From: Bordetella genomosp. 5
GTDB lineage: Bacteria; Pseudomonadota; Gammaproteobacteria; Burkholderiales; Burkholderiaceae_B
Length of the DNA stretch: 64,000 bases
Assembly (NCBI RefSeq): GCF_002261475.1
Contig: NZ_NEVN01000011.1
Span: 1-64,000 of the forward strand
Direction of reading: 5' to 3'
Shown here: positions 17,516-25,615 of the stretch, in pieces
Layout of the letters: every line of letters begins with the position of its first letter
How positions within the stretch are numbered: the stretch's first letter is position 1
Program-made: the position numbers and the translations under genes
The notes under the pieces: model-generated
What the model saw: the letters and a program-made list of their open reading frames with translations, nothing else
What the model was told of the DNA's origin: nothing
Database searches by the model: none

Positions 17516-18171
17516 TAGATATCGACGTAGTCGGTCAGACGATCGCATTCGGTCATCTGCTGCAGGCGCCAGTACTTGCGCTTGCCGGCGGCACGGAACT
17601 CATAGTCGCCGGTGCGCTCGCAGCGACGACCCTTGTCAGGCACGTCCACGATCAGGATCGTGCCGCGGAAGGTGAAGCGGTCCGCCGAGATCGACAGCAC
17701 TTCGCCCTTGAGCTTGAGCGAGCCCTTGTCGGTGGCATAGCCGCCATCCAGACGGACCACGCCATTGTCATCCACCGCGTTGAGCTTGCCGCGCGCATCC
17801 GTCCAGAACCATTGCAGGCCGATGCCGCTGTTGTTCAGCAGGCGCTCGTAGGCCGCGTCGTCCTTGACCACCGTGCGCTGGCCCGACTGACCGGCGGGCG
17901 CCTGGGTTCGCGGTTGGGCCTGGGGTTGGGCTGGGGGCTGGCCTTGTGCAGGGGCCTGGCCCGAGCTCTGCGTCGGGGCACGCGAGGGCAGCCGATCGGG
18001 ACTCGGCGCGCTGGCCGGCGCCGCGGTACCCGCGCCGCCACGCGGCGGCAGATCGGCCTGGGCCGAGACCGTGCCCGTCGCCGTCAGGGCAATGCCGAGG
18101 GCCAGCGCCTGAAGGCCGGCCGTCCACGTCTTTCCGGGTCGAGCTAACGCGCGATGTGGATTCTTTTGCAT
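17509..18171 (-). CDS. Secreted protein with Pro/Gln-rich linker
   Basis: A 220-residue exported protein. The signal region (LQALALGIALTATGTVSAQA) is followed by a 60-residue low-complexity linker rich in Pro, Gln and Ala, then a folded C-terminal domain of about 110 residues rich in aromatics (GLQWFWTDARG, KYWRLQQMTECDRLTDYVD) with two Cys. The domain might fold as a small beta structure at the cell envelope, but I recognise no family. The ATG at 18171 is preferred for the signal peptide although it lacks a clear ribosome-binding site; an ATG at 18207 has a GAG motif and is possible. Confidence 0.6.
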   Translation of the reverse strand: MQKNPHRALARPGKTWTAGLQALALGIALTATGTVSAQADLPPRGGAGTAAPASAPSPDRLPSRAPTQSSGQAPAQGQPPAQPQAQPRTQAPAGQSGQRTVVKDDAAYERLLNNSGIGLQWFWTDARGKLNAVDDNGVVRLDGGYATDKGSLKLKGEVLSISADRFTFRGTILIVDVPDKGRRCERTGDYEFRAAGKRKYWRLQQMTECDRLTDYVDIYY

Positions 18172-18714
18172 GATGAGTAAAAAAGAGAGGAGAAAAGGCA
18201 CCGCCATCGGAGCTCACTGAGGCAGTCCGCCATGCCGGCGCCATGACCGGGCGCCAGCGCGGGGCTAACTTAGCATGCATCGCGCGCGCCTGGGCGCGCG
18301 GCGGTTGCAGTCTGAAGCATCAGACACAACCTTCACGACGACACCAAGCCCTCCGGTCTGCACCCCATGGTTTCAGCCGGTAGTCAGCAACTGCAAAATC
18401 CGTTAGACTTTTGCCTGGGTTTCGGTCTCATGTTGAGGCCGGGAGGTTCTTAGCGTTGGTCGGGCCGCCAATGTGGGCTGTTGACGACCCATGAACCTTC
18501 GATGCCTCCGGCGTCTGCCGGCTGTTACTCCTTTTGCCCTCCGCATGCCTTCCCGCGATCGACGATCCGGAAGCGCGTCGCATTTCTCCCGTTCCCCCTT
18601 CTGTCATTTCGCCAGCAACGCCGCCATCCTGATCGCTCAGGGATTGGCCGGGCGTCGCGCCGTGTCGTCTGAGCGACCCACGCGCGCGCGCTGCGTGCGC
18701 TTCGGAGAGTTCCT
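18172..18714 (+). other. 543-bp intergenic region, probable mrp leader
   Basis: No convincing gene is seen here. Short open frames near 18481-18724 have Arg/Ser-rich compositions typical of shadow translation in GC-rich DNA. Possible RNA structures include GGTCTCA/TGAGGCC near 18424-18441 and CCGGC/GCCGG near 18507-18521, separated by unstructured sequence, before the mrpA ribosome-binding site. The region presumably contains the mrp promoter and a long 5' leader; I cannot name a riboswitch class. Confidence 0.35.
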
Positions 18715-21057
18715 TTGCATCTAGCCACCGCACTGCTCCTCGCATGGGCGGGCGCACTGGTGGGCTGGCGCGCCGCCACGCTGTCGGGCGCCGTCACCCG
18801 CTACCTTCCCGCCCTTCTGCCGTTCCTCCTGTTCGTGTATTTCGCACAGCATGCGCCCGGCATCGCGGCTGGCGCCGTCGTCCACGAAACCTGGGCGTGG
18901 GTGCCCGCGGTCGACGTCGACCTCGCGCTCAGACTGGACGGGTTCTCCCTGCTGTTCGCGCTGCTCATCACGGGCATCGGCACGCTGGTGTCGATCTACG
19001 CAACCGCCTATTTTTCCGACGCGCCGCGGCGTGAGAACGCGCGGTTCATGTTCCTCATCCTCGCGTTCATGGCGGCGATGCTGGGCACCGTACTGTCCGA
19101 CAACTTGATCGTCATGTTCGTGTTCTGGGAAGCCACGAGCCTGCTGTCGTTCATGCTCATCGGCTTCGAGCGCCATCGGGCCGACGCACGCAAGGCGGCC
19201 CTGCAATCGCTGCTCGTGACGGGCGCGGGCGGCCTGGCGCTGTTCGGCGGGATCCTGCTCATCGGCCTGGCGGTCGACACGTACTCGCTGTCGCTGATCG
19301 CCGAGCGCATCGAGACACTGGTGGCCAGTCCGCTGCTGGTGCCCGCGATCGTGCTGGTCATGCTCGGCTGCTTCACCAAGTCGGCGCAGTTTCCGTTCCA
19401 TTTCTGGCTGCCGCAGGCCATGGCCGCGCCCACGCCCGCGTCGGCATACCTGCATTCGGCCACGATGGTGAAGCTGGGCGTGTATCTGCTCGCCCGCTTC
19501 GACAGCCTGCTCCAGAGTGTGCATTGGTATGGCGACACGCTGACGGTCGTCGGCATGGCGACCATGCTGGTTGCCGCGCTGCATGCCGTGCGGGCCACCG
19601 GATACAAGGCGGTGCTGGCGCAGTCCACGGTGGCCTCGCTCGGCATTCTGGTGATGCTGATCGGCTTGCGCGGTCCGGTGCCCGCCATGGCCGTCTGCGG
19701 CTTCATCATCGCGCACGCCTTCTACAAGGCAGCGCTGTTCTTCTGTGCGGGCACGGCCATTCACGCCACGCACATCAGCGAGCTGCGCAAGCTGGGCGGC
19801 CTGGCGCGGTTCCTGCCCTACACGGCCTGCGCGGTCGTGCTGGCCAGCATGTCGATGGCGGGCTTTCCCCCGTTCGTCGGCTTCATCTCCAAGGAGTATT
19901 TGTTCGAGGCGCAGCTGGGCAGCGACTGGAACGCGATTCCGGTGATCGTTGCCGTGATCGTCAACAGCGTCATGGTGGCGACCGCCGCGGTCGTGTCGCT
20001 GCGCCCGTTCTTCCTGTCGCGTAATCGGCCGAAGTCGATCCACCACGGCGAAACGCCGGGGCTCCTGGCGGGCCCGCTCACGCTGGGCGTGCTGGGCATC
20101 TGCGCCGGTCTGGCGCCGGGGTTCTTCTCTTACTACGTGCTCAACCCCGCCGCGTCGGCCTTGCACGGCGCGGCCACCACGCTACCCTTCTCTCTCTGGC
20201 ACGGCCTCACGCCCATGCTGGCACTGAGCGGGCTGGTCATCACGCTGGGCGCACTGCTCGCCTGGCAGTGGGACCGCCTGCACCATGCGCTCGAGCGCTC
20301 GCCGCTGTTCGGCCGGTTCAACGCCGGCAAGACCTACCAGCGCACCGTTGATGGCATCCTCTCGGTCGCCCGGGCCTCGACGGCGCAACTGCAGAACGGC
20401 GACATGCGCCGGTACACGCTGATCACCGTCATCGCGCTGCTCGGCATCATGGCGTGGGCGATGGTGCGTTCCGGCGGTGCCTGGACGCTGTCGCCTGCCG
20501 GCACCGTGCTGGTGCTACCGACCGCGCTGCTGCTTTTCGGCGTCGTTGGCGGCCTCGTGGCGGCCCGGACGCAGAAGATTCTCGTGGGGCTGGTCGGCGT
20601 CGGCATCGTCGGCTATGGCTCGGCGCTTTTCTTCCTGCTGCACGGCGCGCCGGACCTCGCACTCACGCAGTTTGCGGTCGAGACCCTCGTCCTGATCGTG
20701 CTGATGGCGGTGATGGTGCGCCTGCCCGAGCGGGCGGAAGGCCGCCGCGAACCCCGCGAGCGACGCACGGACGCTGTCCTCGCCATCGTCTTCGGCGTGG
20801 TGGTGTTCGTGGCGCTGTTCAGCATGCTGTCCTTGCCCTTCGACACGCGCCTCTCCGACTTCTTCGGCGCCACGAGCCTGCTCGAGGCCCATGGACGCAA
20901 TGTCGTAAACGTCATCATCGTCGACTACCGGGCGCTGGATACCTTGGGCGAGATCGCCGTCGTGGGCTTCGCCACACTCGGCGTGTGGGGCCTGTTGCGG
21001 GGAATCAATCGCAAGCCCACCAGTGCGTCCCGTAGCCACGGAGGCCCGCAGAAATGA
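18715..21057 (+). CDS. mrpA: Mrp cation/proton antiporter subunit A
   Basis: A 780-residue polytopic protein homologous to complex I NuoL, followed by the MbhD/MbhE-like C-terminal helices (DLALTQFAVETLVLIVLM). The proton-channel signature KSAQFPFHFWLPQAM and ASAYLHSATMVKLGVYLL are present. It is the largest subunit of the Mrp (Mnh/Pha) Na+(K+)/H+ antiporter, which exports cations and imports protons for alkali and salt tolerance. The start is a TTG with a strong GGAGAG ribosome-binding site 6 bp away; no better start exists. Its stop overlaps mrpB (ATGA). Confidence 0.93.
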   Translation: MHLATALLLAWAGALVGWRAATLSGAVTRYLPALLPFLLFVYFAQHAPGIAAGAVVHETWAWVPAVDVDLALRLDGFSLLFALLITGIGTLVSIYATAYFSDAPRRENARFMFLILAFMAAMLGTVLSDNLIVMFVFWEATSLLSFMLIGFERHRADARKAALQSLLVTGAGGLALFGGILLIGLAVDTYSLSLIAERIETLVASPLLVPAIVLVMLGCFTKSAQFPFHFWLPQAMAAPTPASAYLHSATMVKLGVYLLARFDSLLQSVHWYGDTLTVVGMATMLVAALHAVRATGYKAVLAQSTVASLGILVMLIGLRGPVPAMAVCGFIIAHAFYKAALFFCAGTAIHATHISELRKLGGLARFLPYTACAVVLASMSMAGFPPFVGFISKEYLFEAQLGSDWNAIPVIVAVIVNSVMVATAAVVSLRPFFLSRNRPKSIHHGETPGLLAGPLTLGVLGICAGLAPGFFSYYVLNPAASALHGAATTLPFSLWHGLTPMLALSGLVITLGALLAWQWDRLHHALERSPLFGRFNAGKTYQRTVDGILSVARASTAQLQNGDMRRYTLITVIALLGIMAWAMVRSGGAWTLSPAGTVLVLPTALLLFGVVGGLVAARTQKILVGLVGVGIVGYGSALFFLLHGAPDLALTQFAVETLVLIVLMAVMVRLPERAEGRREPRERRTDAVLAIVFGVVVFVALFSMLSLPFDTRLSDFFGATSLLEAHGRNVVNVIIVDYRALDTLGEIAVVGFATLGVWGLLRGINRKPTSASRSHGGPQK

Positions 21058-21455
21058 AGTCTTTGATTTTTTCCGCGACCGCCCGGCTGCTGTTCTGGGC
21101 AATGTTGACGGCGTCGGTCGTCATTCTCTGGCGTGGCCACAACGAGCCCGGCGGCGGATTCGTGGGCGGCCTGGTCGCCGCGATGGCGTTCTCGCTGGTT
21201 GCGCTCTCGGATGGCGCAGCCGCCGCCCGCAGACGGCTGCGGGTGCATCCCGCCGTGCTGGCGGGCGCGGGCGTCTTCATGGCCGTATTGAGCGGCTTGC
21301 CGGGCATCGCGGCGGGCGCCGGATTCCTGACGCATCAGTGGCTCATCTTCGACAACGGCTTCAAGCTCGGCACCACGCTGCTTTTCGACATCGGGGTGTA
21401 TTGCACAGTGATGGGCGGCATGCTGTGCCTGGTCCTGCGCCTCTATGACGAATAA
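21054..21455 (+). CDS. mrpB: Mrp antiporter subunit B
   Basis: A 133-residue membrane protein of the MnhB family with four hydrophobic segments. The family signature RGHNEPGGGFVGGLVAA lies between the first and second helices. As in seven-gene Mrp systems, B is separate from A rather than fused to it. Translation is coupled to mrpA by a 4-bp ATGA overlap. Confidence 0.92.
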   Translation: MKSLIFSATARLLFWAMLTASVVILWRGHNEPGGGFVGGLVAAMAFSLVALSDGAAAARRRLRVHPAVLAGAGVFMAVLSGLPGIAAGAGFLTHQWLIFDNGFKLGTTLLFDIGVYCTVMGGMLCLVLRLYDE

Positions 21456-21464
21456 GGGGAAACA

Positions 21465-21872
21465 ATGAATCTTATCTATGCCGGTGGCGTCGCCGCCATC
21501 ATGGCGATCGGCCTCTACCTCATGCTGTCTCGCAACGTCGTGCGCGTGATCTACGGTGTCATGCTGATCTCCGCCGCCGTGAACCTCGTGATATTCCTGG
21601 CGGGCCGGATCGGCGAATTCGCGCCGCCCGTGATGGCGCTCGACCAGACCGCATTGGGCGACGCGTCGGCGAATCCGCTGCCGCAAGCGCTCGTGCTAAC
21701 GGCCATCGTCATCGGGTTTTCGCTCGTGTCGTTCGCGATCGCGCTGGCGCTGCGCATCCACCGCCGCTTCGGCACGCTGGACGGCCGGGCGCTGACCGCC
21801 GCCGAAGCGCTCGGCAGCGCCGCCACCGAGCGCACGCCCGCGCACCGACGCGCGCGGGGGGCCGACGCGTGA
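21465..21872 (+). CDS. mrpC: Mrp antiporter subunit C
   Basis: A 135-residue NuoK-like protein with three transmembrane helices. The family features ALGDASANPLPQALVLTAIV and GFSLVSFAIALALRIHRR are visible. An AGGGGAAAC ribosome-binding site precedes the ATG, 9 bp after mrpB. It forms part of the membrane core next to MrpD. The hydrophilic C-terminal tail after residue 110 is somewhat longer than usual. Confidence 0.92.
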   Translation: MNLIYAGGVAAIMAIGLYLMLSRNVVRVIYGVMLISAAVNLVIFLAGRIGEFAPPVMALDQTALGDASANPLPQALVLTAIVIGFSLVSFAIALALRIHRRFGTLDGRALTAAEALGSAATERTPAHRRARGADA

Positions 21873-23398
21873 AAGACATGCTGTTCAATCACCTCGTTCT
21901 CTGGCCGGTCTTCATTCCGCTGATCGGCGCGGCGCTCTGCATGATGCTCTGGCGCAGGCCGGCTGCGCAGCGCCTCGTCCAGCTCATTGCGCTGGCCCTC
22001 ATGCTGCTGGCGTCGCTCGCGCTGCTGCGCGCCGTCATGGCCGAGGGTGTCATCTCGCTCACTTTCGGCGGCTGGAACGCGCCGTTCGGCATCAGCTTCG
22101 TCGCCGACCGGCTAGGCGCGGCGATGGTCACCGTAACGGGCATTCTCGCGGTCGCGGTCGGCGTCTTCGGCATGGCGGCCACTCACCGCAGGCACGTGCA
22201 CAACGGCGTCTATCCCTTGCTGCTGGGCCTGCTCACCGCCGTCAATGGCGCCTTCCTGACGGGCGACATCTTCAACCTGTACGTCTGGTTTGAGATCATG
22301 CTGATCACGGCGATGGGGCTGCTCGTGATCGACAAGAGCCGTGCACAGCTGGACGGCGCGCTCAAATACGCCGCGCTGAATCTGCTGAGCACGCTGCTGT
22401 TTCTGCTGGCGATCGCCATCCTGTACGGCGTGACGGGCACGCTGAACATGGCGGACCTCGCGCGCGTGCTGCCGAACACGGACAACAGCCTTGCCCTGGC
22501 CGCGTCCTCGGCCTTGTTTCTGGTGGGCTTCGGCATCAAGGCCGGCTACTTTCCGATGTTCTTCTGGCTGCCCGCGTCGTATCACACGATGTCGATCGGC
22601 ATCCTGGCCATCTTTGCCGGCCTGCTGACCAAAGTCGGCGTGTATGCCTGTTTCCGGGTCTTCACGCTGCTCTTCGCCGGCGGCGAGGCCATGCGTGAAA
22701 TCATCGCGATCATGGCGGCCGGCACCATGCTGTTCGGCGTTTTCGGCGCCGCCGTGCAATGGGATGTGCGACGCATTCTGTCGTTTCACATCATCAGCCA
22801 GATCGGCTACATCCTGCTGGGGCTGGCGCTCGGCACCGCGGCCGCCATGGCCGGTGCGATCTTCTACGTAATCCACCACATCATCGTCAAGGCGAACCTG
22901 TTCCTGATCGCTGGCGCCATGCATCGTGTGTCGGGCACCTACGATCTCCGCCGCTCTGGCAGCCTGCAGCGGCGGTTCCCGTTGCTCGCCCTGCTGTTCG
23001 CCATTCCGGCGCTGTCGCTGGCCGGCATCCCTCCGCTGTCGGGGTTCTGGGCCAAGTTTCTGGTCATCGACGCGGCATTCGAAGCCAGTTCCGGATGGCT
23101 TGCCGCGACGGGCCTGTTCGTCGGCCTGCTCACCATCTTCTCGATGAGCAAGATCTGGATCGAAGCCTTCTGGAAGAACGCGCCCATCGAGCGAACGCGC
23201 GAGCGACGTGTGCCGACGGCCATGATCTGCGCCATCTCGGCGCTGGCGCTCATCACGCTGACGATCGGGCTGATGCCCGAGCCCTTGATCGCGTTCTCGC
23301 AGCGCGCCGCCGATGCCTTGATGAACCCTGCCGGCTACATCGACGCGACGCTCGCGGGCGCGTCGATGAGTCTGTCCAATCCAGGAGGCGCGCTTTGA
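21869..23398 (+). CDS. mrpD: Mrp antiporter subunit D
   Basis: A 509-residue NuoM/NuoN-like subunit. The conserved lysine-bearing region FGIKAGYFPMFFWLPASYHT and TKVGVYACFRVF are present, along with the VWFEIMLI glutamate of the proton path. It overlaps mrpC by 4 bp and shares one base with the mrpE start (TGATG). It is the second antiporter-like subunit of the complex and is required for cation/proton exchange in characterised systems. Confidence 0.93.
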   Translation: MKDMLFNHLVLWPVFIPLIGAALCMMLWRRPAAQRLVQLIALALMLLASLALLRAVMAEGVISLTFGGWNAPFGISFVADRLGAAMVTVTGILAVAVGVFGMAATHRRHVHNGVYPLLLGLLTAVNGAFLTGDIFNLYVWFEIMLITAMGLLVIDKSRAQLDGALKYAALNLLSTLLFLLAIAILYGVTGTLNMADLARVLPNTDNSLALAASSALFLVGFGIKAGYFPMFFWLPASYHTMSIGILAIFAGLLTKVGVYACFRVFTLLFAGGEAMREIIAIMAAGTMLFGVFGAAVQWDVRRILSFHIISQIGYILLGLALGTAAAMAGAIFYVIHHIIVKANLFLIAGAMHRVSGTYDLRRSGSLQRRFPLLALLFAIPALSLAGIPPLSGFWAKFLVIDAAFEASSGWLAATGLFVGLLTIFSMSKIWIEAFWKNAPIERTRERRVPTAMICAISALALITLTIGLMPEPLIAFSQRAADALMNPAGYIDATLAGASMSLSNPGGAL

Positions 23399-23736
23399 TG
23401 TCGAACCTGCCTCGTCGAATGCTGGCCTGCCTGAAGCTGTCCGGCATCTTCATCCGGGAGTTACTGCTGTCCTCCTGGTCCGTCGCGCGCGCTGCCTTCG
23501 CCAAGGAGCAGCGCCTGCAACCGGCCGTCATCCGCTATCCGCTGCGCGTGCGTTCCGATCTCGGCATCGCGACGCTCGCGAACCTGATCTCGCTCACGCC
23601 CGGCACGACCTCCCTGCAAGTGAGCGAGGACCGCACGGGCCTGTTTATTCACTGCCTGGATGCCGCCTCGCCCGACGAGATCATCGAGGGCATACGCAAG
23701 GCTTTCGAGAACACCATTCTGGAGATCGAACGATGA
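23398..23736 (+). CDS. mrpE: Mrp antiporter subunit E, short form
   Basis: A 112-residue protein matching the C-terminal two-thirds of MrpE (SDLGIATLANLISLTPGTTS, then LFIHCLD). The family is usually about 160 residues with two extra N-terminal helices; here the protein starts just before the last helical segment (IRELLLSSWSVARAAF). Upstream in-frame sequence overlapping mrpD is Arg/His-rich and carries no helix, so the short form is real rather than a mis-set start. An AGGAGGCG ribosome-binding site precedes the ATG. Confidence 0.88.
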   Translation: MSNLPRRMLACLKLSGIFIRELLLSSWSVARAAFAKEQRLQPAVIRYPLRVRSDLGIATLANLISLTPGTTSLQVSEDRTGLFIHCLDAASPDEIIEGIRKAFENTILEIER

Positions 23737-24035
23737 TGGACCTGCTCGATCAGCTGGATCACGCTCGCCAATGGATGTCGCAGGCGTTGCTGATTCTGCT
23801 CTGCATTCCGTTGGGCCTGACGCTCTACCGGCTGCTCTCTGGCCCCAGTCACGCCGACCGCTTCGTGGCGCTGGACATGCTGACAGGCGTGGCCGTCACC
23901 GGCGCGGCGCTGGCCATGGGCGCGCTGGGCTACCGCGAGTACCTGGATGTGGCCCTGGGACTGGCTGTGTTCGGCTTCCTGGGCACATGCGCACTTGCCG
24001 CATTCATCGAACGCAGGGGGAAACAGGCATGCTAG
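23733..24035 (+). CDS. mrpF: Mrp antiporter subunit F
   Basis: A 100-residue protein with three transmembrane helices and the family motif RLLSGPSHADRFVALDML. It overlaps mrpE by 4 bp (ATGA) and mrpG by 7 bp. MrpF is related to bile-acid and cation efflux proteins in some systems; here its job is as part of the complete Mrp complex. Confidence 0.92.
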   Translation: MMDLLDQLDHARQWMSQALLILLCIPLGLTLYRLLSGPSHADRFVALDMLTGVAVTGAALAMGALGYREYLDVALGLAVFGFLGTCALAAFIERRGKQAC

Positions 24036-24391
24036 AGCTGGTCATGAAACTGGCCGGGATGCTTTTGCAGATCGCGGGCTTCATATTCCTGATCGCGGCC
24101 GCGGTGGGCTTGCTGCGCTTCAGCGATCCGCTGCAGCGCATGCATGCGTCCACCAAGGCAGGAACCATCGGCGCGGGGCTGACCGTGGCCGGCGTGGCGC
24201 TGGGCAGCGGCAACGGGCTGGCCATCGCGATCGCGGCACTGACCGTGCTGTTCCTGATCTTCACGGTGCCGGTCGCGGGCCATCTGCTCGGACGCGCCAT
24301 TTATTTCTCCGGCGAACCGCTGCTCGGGCTGGAGGGCCGTGATGCCCTGCACGACGACGGCGCAACGCTGAAAGAGGATCGCGGCGCGTAG
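24029..24391 (+). CDS. mrpG: Mrp antiporter subunit G
   Basis: A 120-residue protein with three transmembrane helices and the MnhG signature GLLRFSDPLQRMHASTKAGT. The ATG at 24029 follows the AGGGGG sequence inside mrpF, and the two genes overlap by 7 bp. It is the last gene of the mrp operon. The C-terminal tail (LHDDGATLKEDRGA) is acidic and hydrophilic. Confidence 0.92.
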   Translation: MLELVMKLAGMLLQIAGFIFLIAAAVGLLRFSDPLQRMHASTKAGTIGAGLTVAGVALGSGNGLAIAIAALTVLFLIFTVPVAGHLLGRAIYFSGEPLLGLEGRDALHDDGATLKEDRGA

Positions 24392-24460
24392 CCATCATGC
24401 CGCCGCTGCGCGGAAGGCGCAGTCCAAGATCCGATCACAACGACGACGAGGGGGTCGACG

Positions 24461-25030
24461 ATGGTTGAGTCCGTAGTGGATGTATCCCGCAGCACCTTGG
24501 GTCTGGTAACGCCGGGGGCCAACGCCGCCAGCGCCCCGCTCTCGCAGGCCTGGCATTACGTCAGTGTCATCTACGGCGTGGTGGCGGTCGCGGTGCTGCT
24601 TGCCGTTCTGGCAATCCGCTACGTTTGGGCCCGCGGCACCATGGACGGCGAGCAACGTGTCGGCCTCGGCCGGCTGTGCGCCACCACGGCCCTCTCGACC
24701 TCGCTGGGTGCGTGTGTTCTGCTGAGCCTGCACGGCGTCGAGCCGGTGATCACGCTGGAAGCCGGCGCGGCCGGCGGAGCGAACCGCGAACGGGGCGCCG
24801 CGGTGCTGGCACCCTTCATCGCAACGATGATGTGTGTCGTGCTTTGGGCGAAAGCCACATTTGCGCAACGCGGAATGCTTCTGATCTATGGCGGTATCGG
24901 CGCGCTGGGCAGCCTTCTCGCCGGACCTGGCCCGCTGTGGACCATTTTCTTGGCGCTGGTGTTGGGCGCGCTCAGCGTCCCCTGCGTCAGCTGGATACTG
25001 AGCAAAGCGGAACGTGTGGCCAAGCCCTGA
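24461..25030 (+). CDS. Five-helix membrane protein, function unknown
   Basis: A 189-residue protein with about five hydrophobic segments (residues 33-55, 75-97, 112-132, 137-154 and 157-180) and no recognisable motif. It begins 69 bp after mrpG in the same direction, so read-through from the mrp operon is possible, and it ends 36 bp before a convergent gene. It could be an accessory of the antiporter, but nothing in its sequence shows this. Confidence 0.6.
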   Translation: MVESVVDVSRSTLGLVTPGANAASAPLSQAWHYVSVIYGVVAVAVLLAVLAIRYVWARGTMDGEQRVGLGRLCATTALSTSLGACVLLSLHGVEPVITLEAGAAGGANRERGAAVLAPFIATMMCVVLWAKATFAQRGMLLIYGGIGALGSLLAGPGPLWTIFLALVLGALSVPCVSWILSKAERVAKP

Positions 25031-25066
25031 ACGCTCCCCCGGACGCATGCACGGTCCGCGGCCCGC

Positions 25067-25549
25067 TCACACGCGGGCGACTTCGACCCAGAGCCGCGAC
25101 ACGACGACGTGCTTGATGAGTTCGAAGAGGTGGGCAGGGGCATGCGCCGGCACCAGCACCTTGCTGATCAGGGCCTGCACGTCCACACGCAGGCTGGTCG
25201 GGCGCGACGCGCCGCTGGCCGCATCGGACTTGAGCGCACGCAGTTTGATTCCTTTTTTGGACGACACGTCGATCTGCAACTGCGTGTCCTCGGGCGGAAG
25301 TACCGCCTTCTGAATCGCGTCCAGCGTCGAACACACGTACACCCCATCGGGGTGGGACTGCTCGTCGCGCAAGTCGCAGGTCCATTCCTGAACCCCGAGC
25401 AGGGGACTGCGCTGACTGCTGCCGACGACGTCGAAACGCAGCCGGTTGAACTCGAGGAGTTCGACGAGCTCGACAAAGGGTATCTTGCGCACCACCGCCA
25501 CATCGCGAGTGGCTGACTTATTACCGTTCTCCGGTTTCTTGCGGGCCAT
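25067..25549 (-). CDS. Hypothetical cytosolic protein
   Basis: A 160-residue protein with a basic N-terminus (MARKKPENGNKSATRD) and no signal peptide or membrane segment. The body looks like a small alpha/beta domain. Nothing identifies a family or activity. It is downstream of tctA on the same strand but separated from it by a strong hairpin, so it is probably transcribed on its own. Confidence 0.55.
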   Translation of the reverse strand: MARKKPENGNKSATRDVAVVRKIPFVELVELLEFNRLRFDVVGSSQRSPLLGVQEWTCDLRDEQSHPDGVYVCSTLDAIQKAVLPPEDTQLQIDVSSKKGIKLRALKSDAASGASRPTSLRVDVQALISKVLVPAHAPAHLFELIKHVVVSRLWVEVARV

Positions 25550-25570
25550 GGATGTACCTCTTGTGCAGAG

Positions 25571-25598
25571 CGCCGAAGCCTCGAGCCAGGCTTCGGCG
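25571..25598 (-). terminator. Hairpin downstream of tctA
   Basis: CGCCGAAGCC (25571-25580) and GGCTTCGGCG (25589-25598) form a perfect 10-bp stem with an 8-nt loop, 18 bp after the tctA stop on the minus strand. The following sequence lacks a T-tract, so termination may be partial or Rho-assisted. Confidence 0.5.
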
Positions 25599-25615
25599 CC
25601 ATGATGTTGCAGTGA

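Noticed and set aside
18481-18724. Small plus-strand frames in the mrp leader
   Set aside because: Arg/Ser/Pro-rich translations, no good ribosome-binding site and overlap with the mrpA start argue against real genes.
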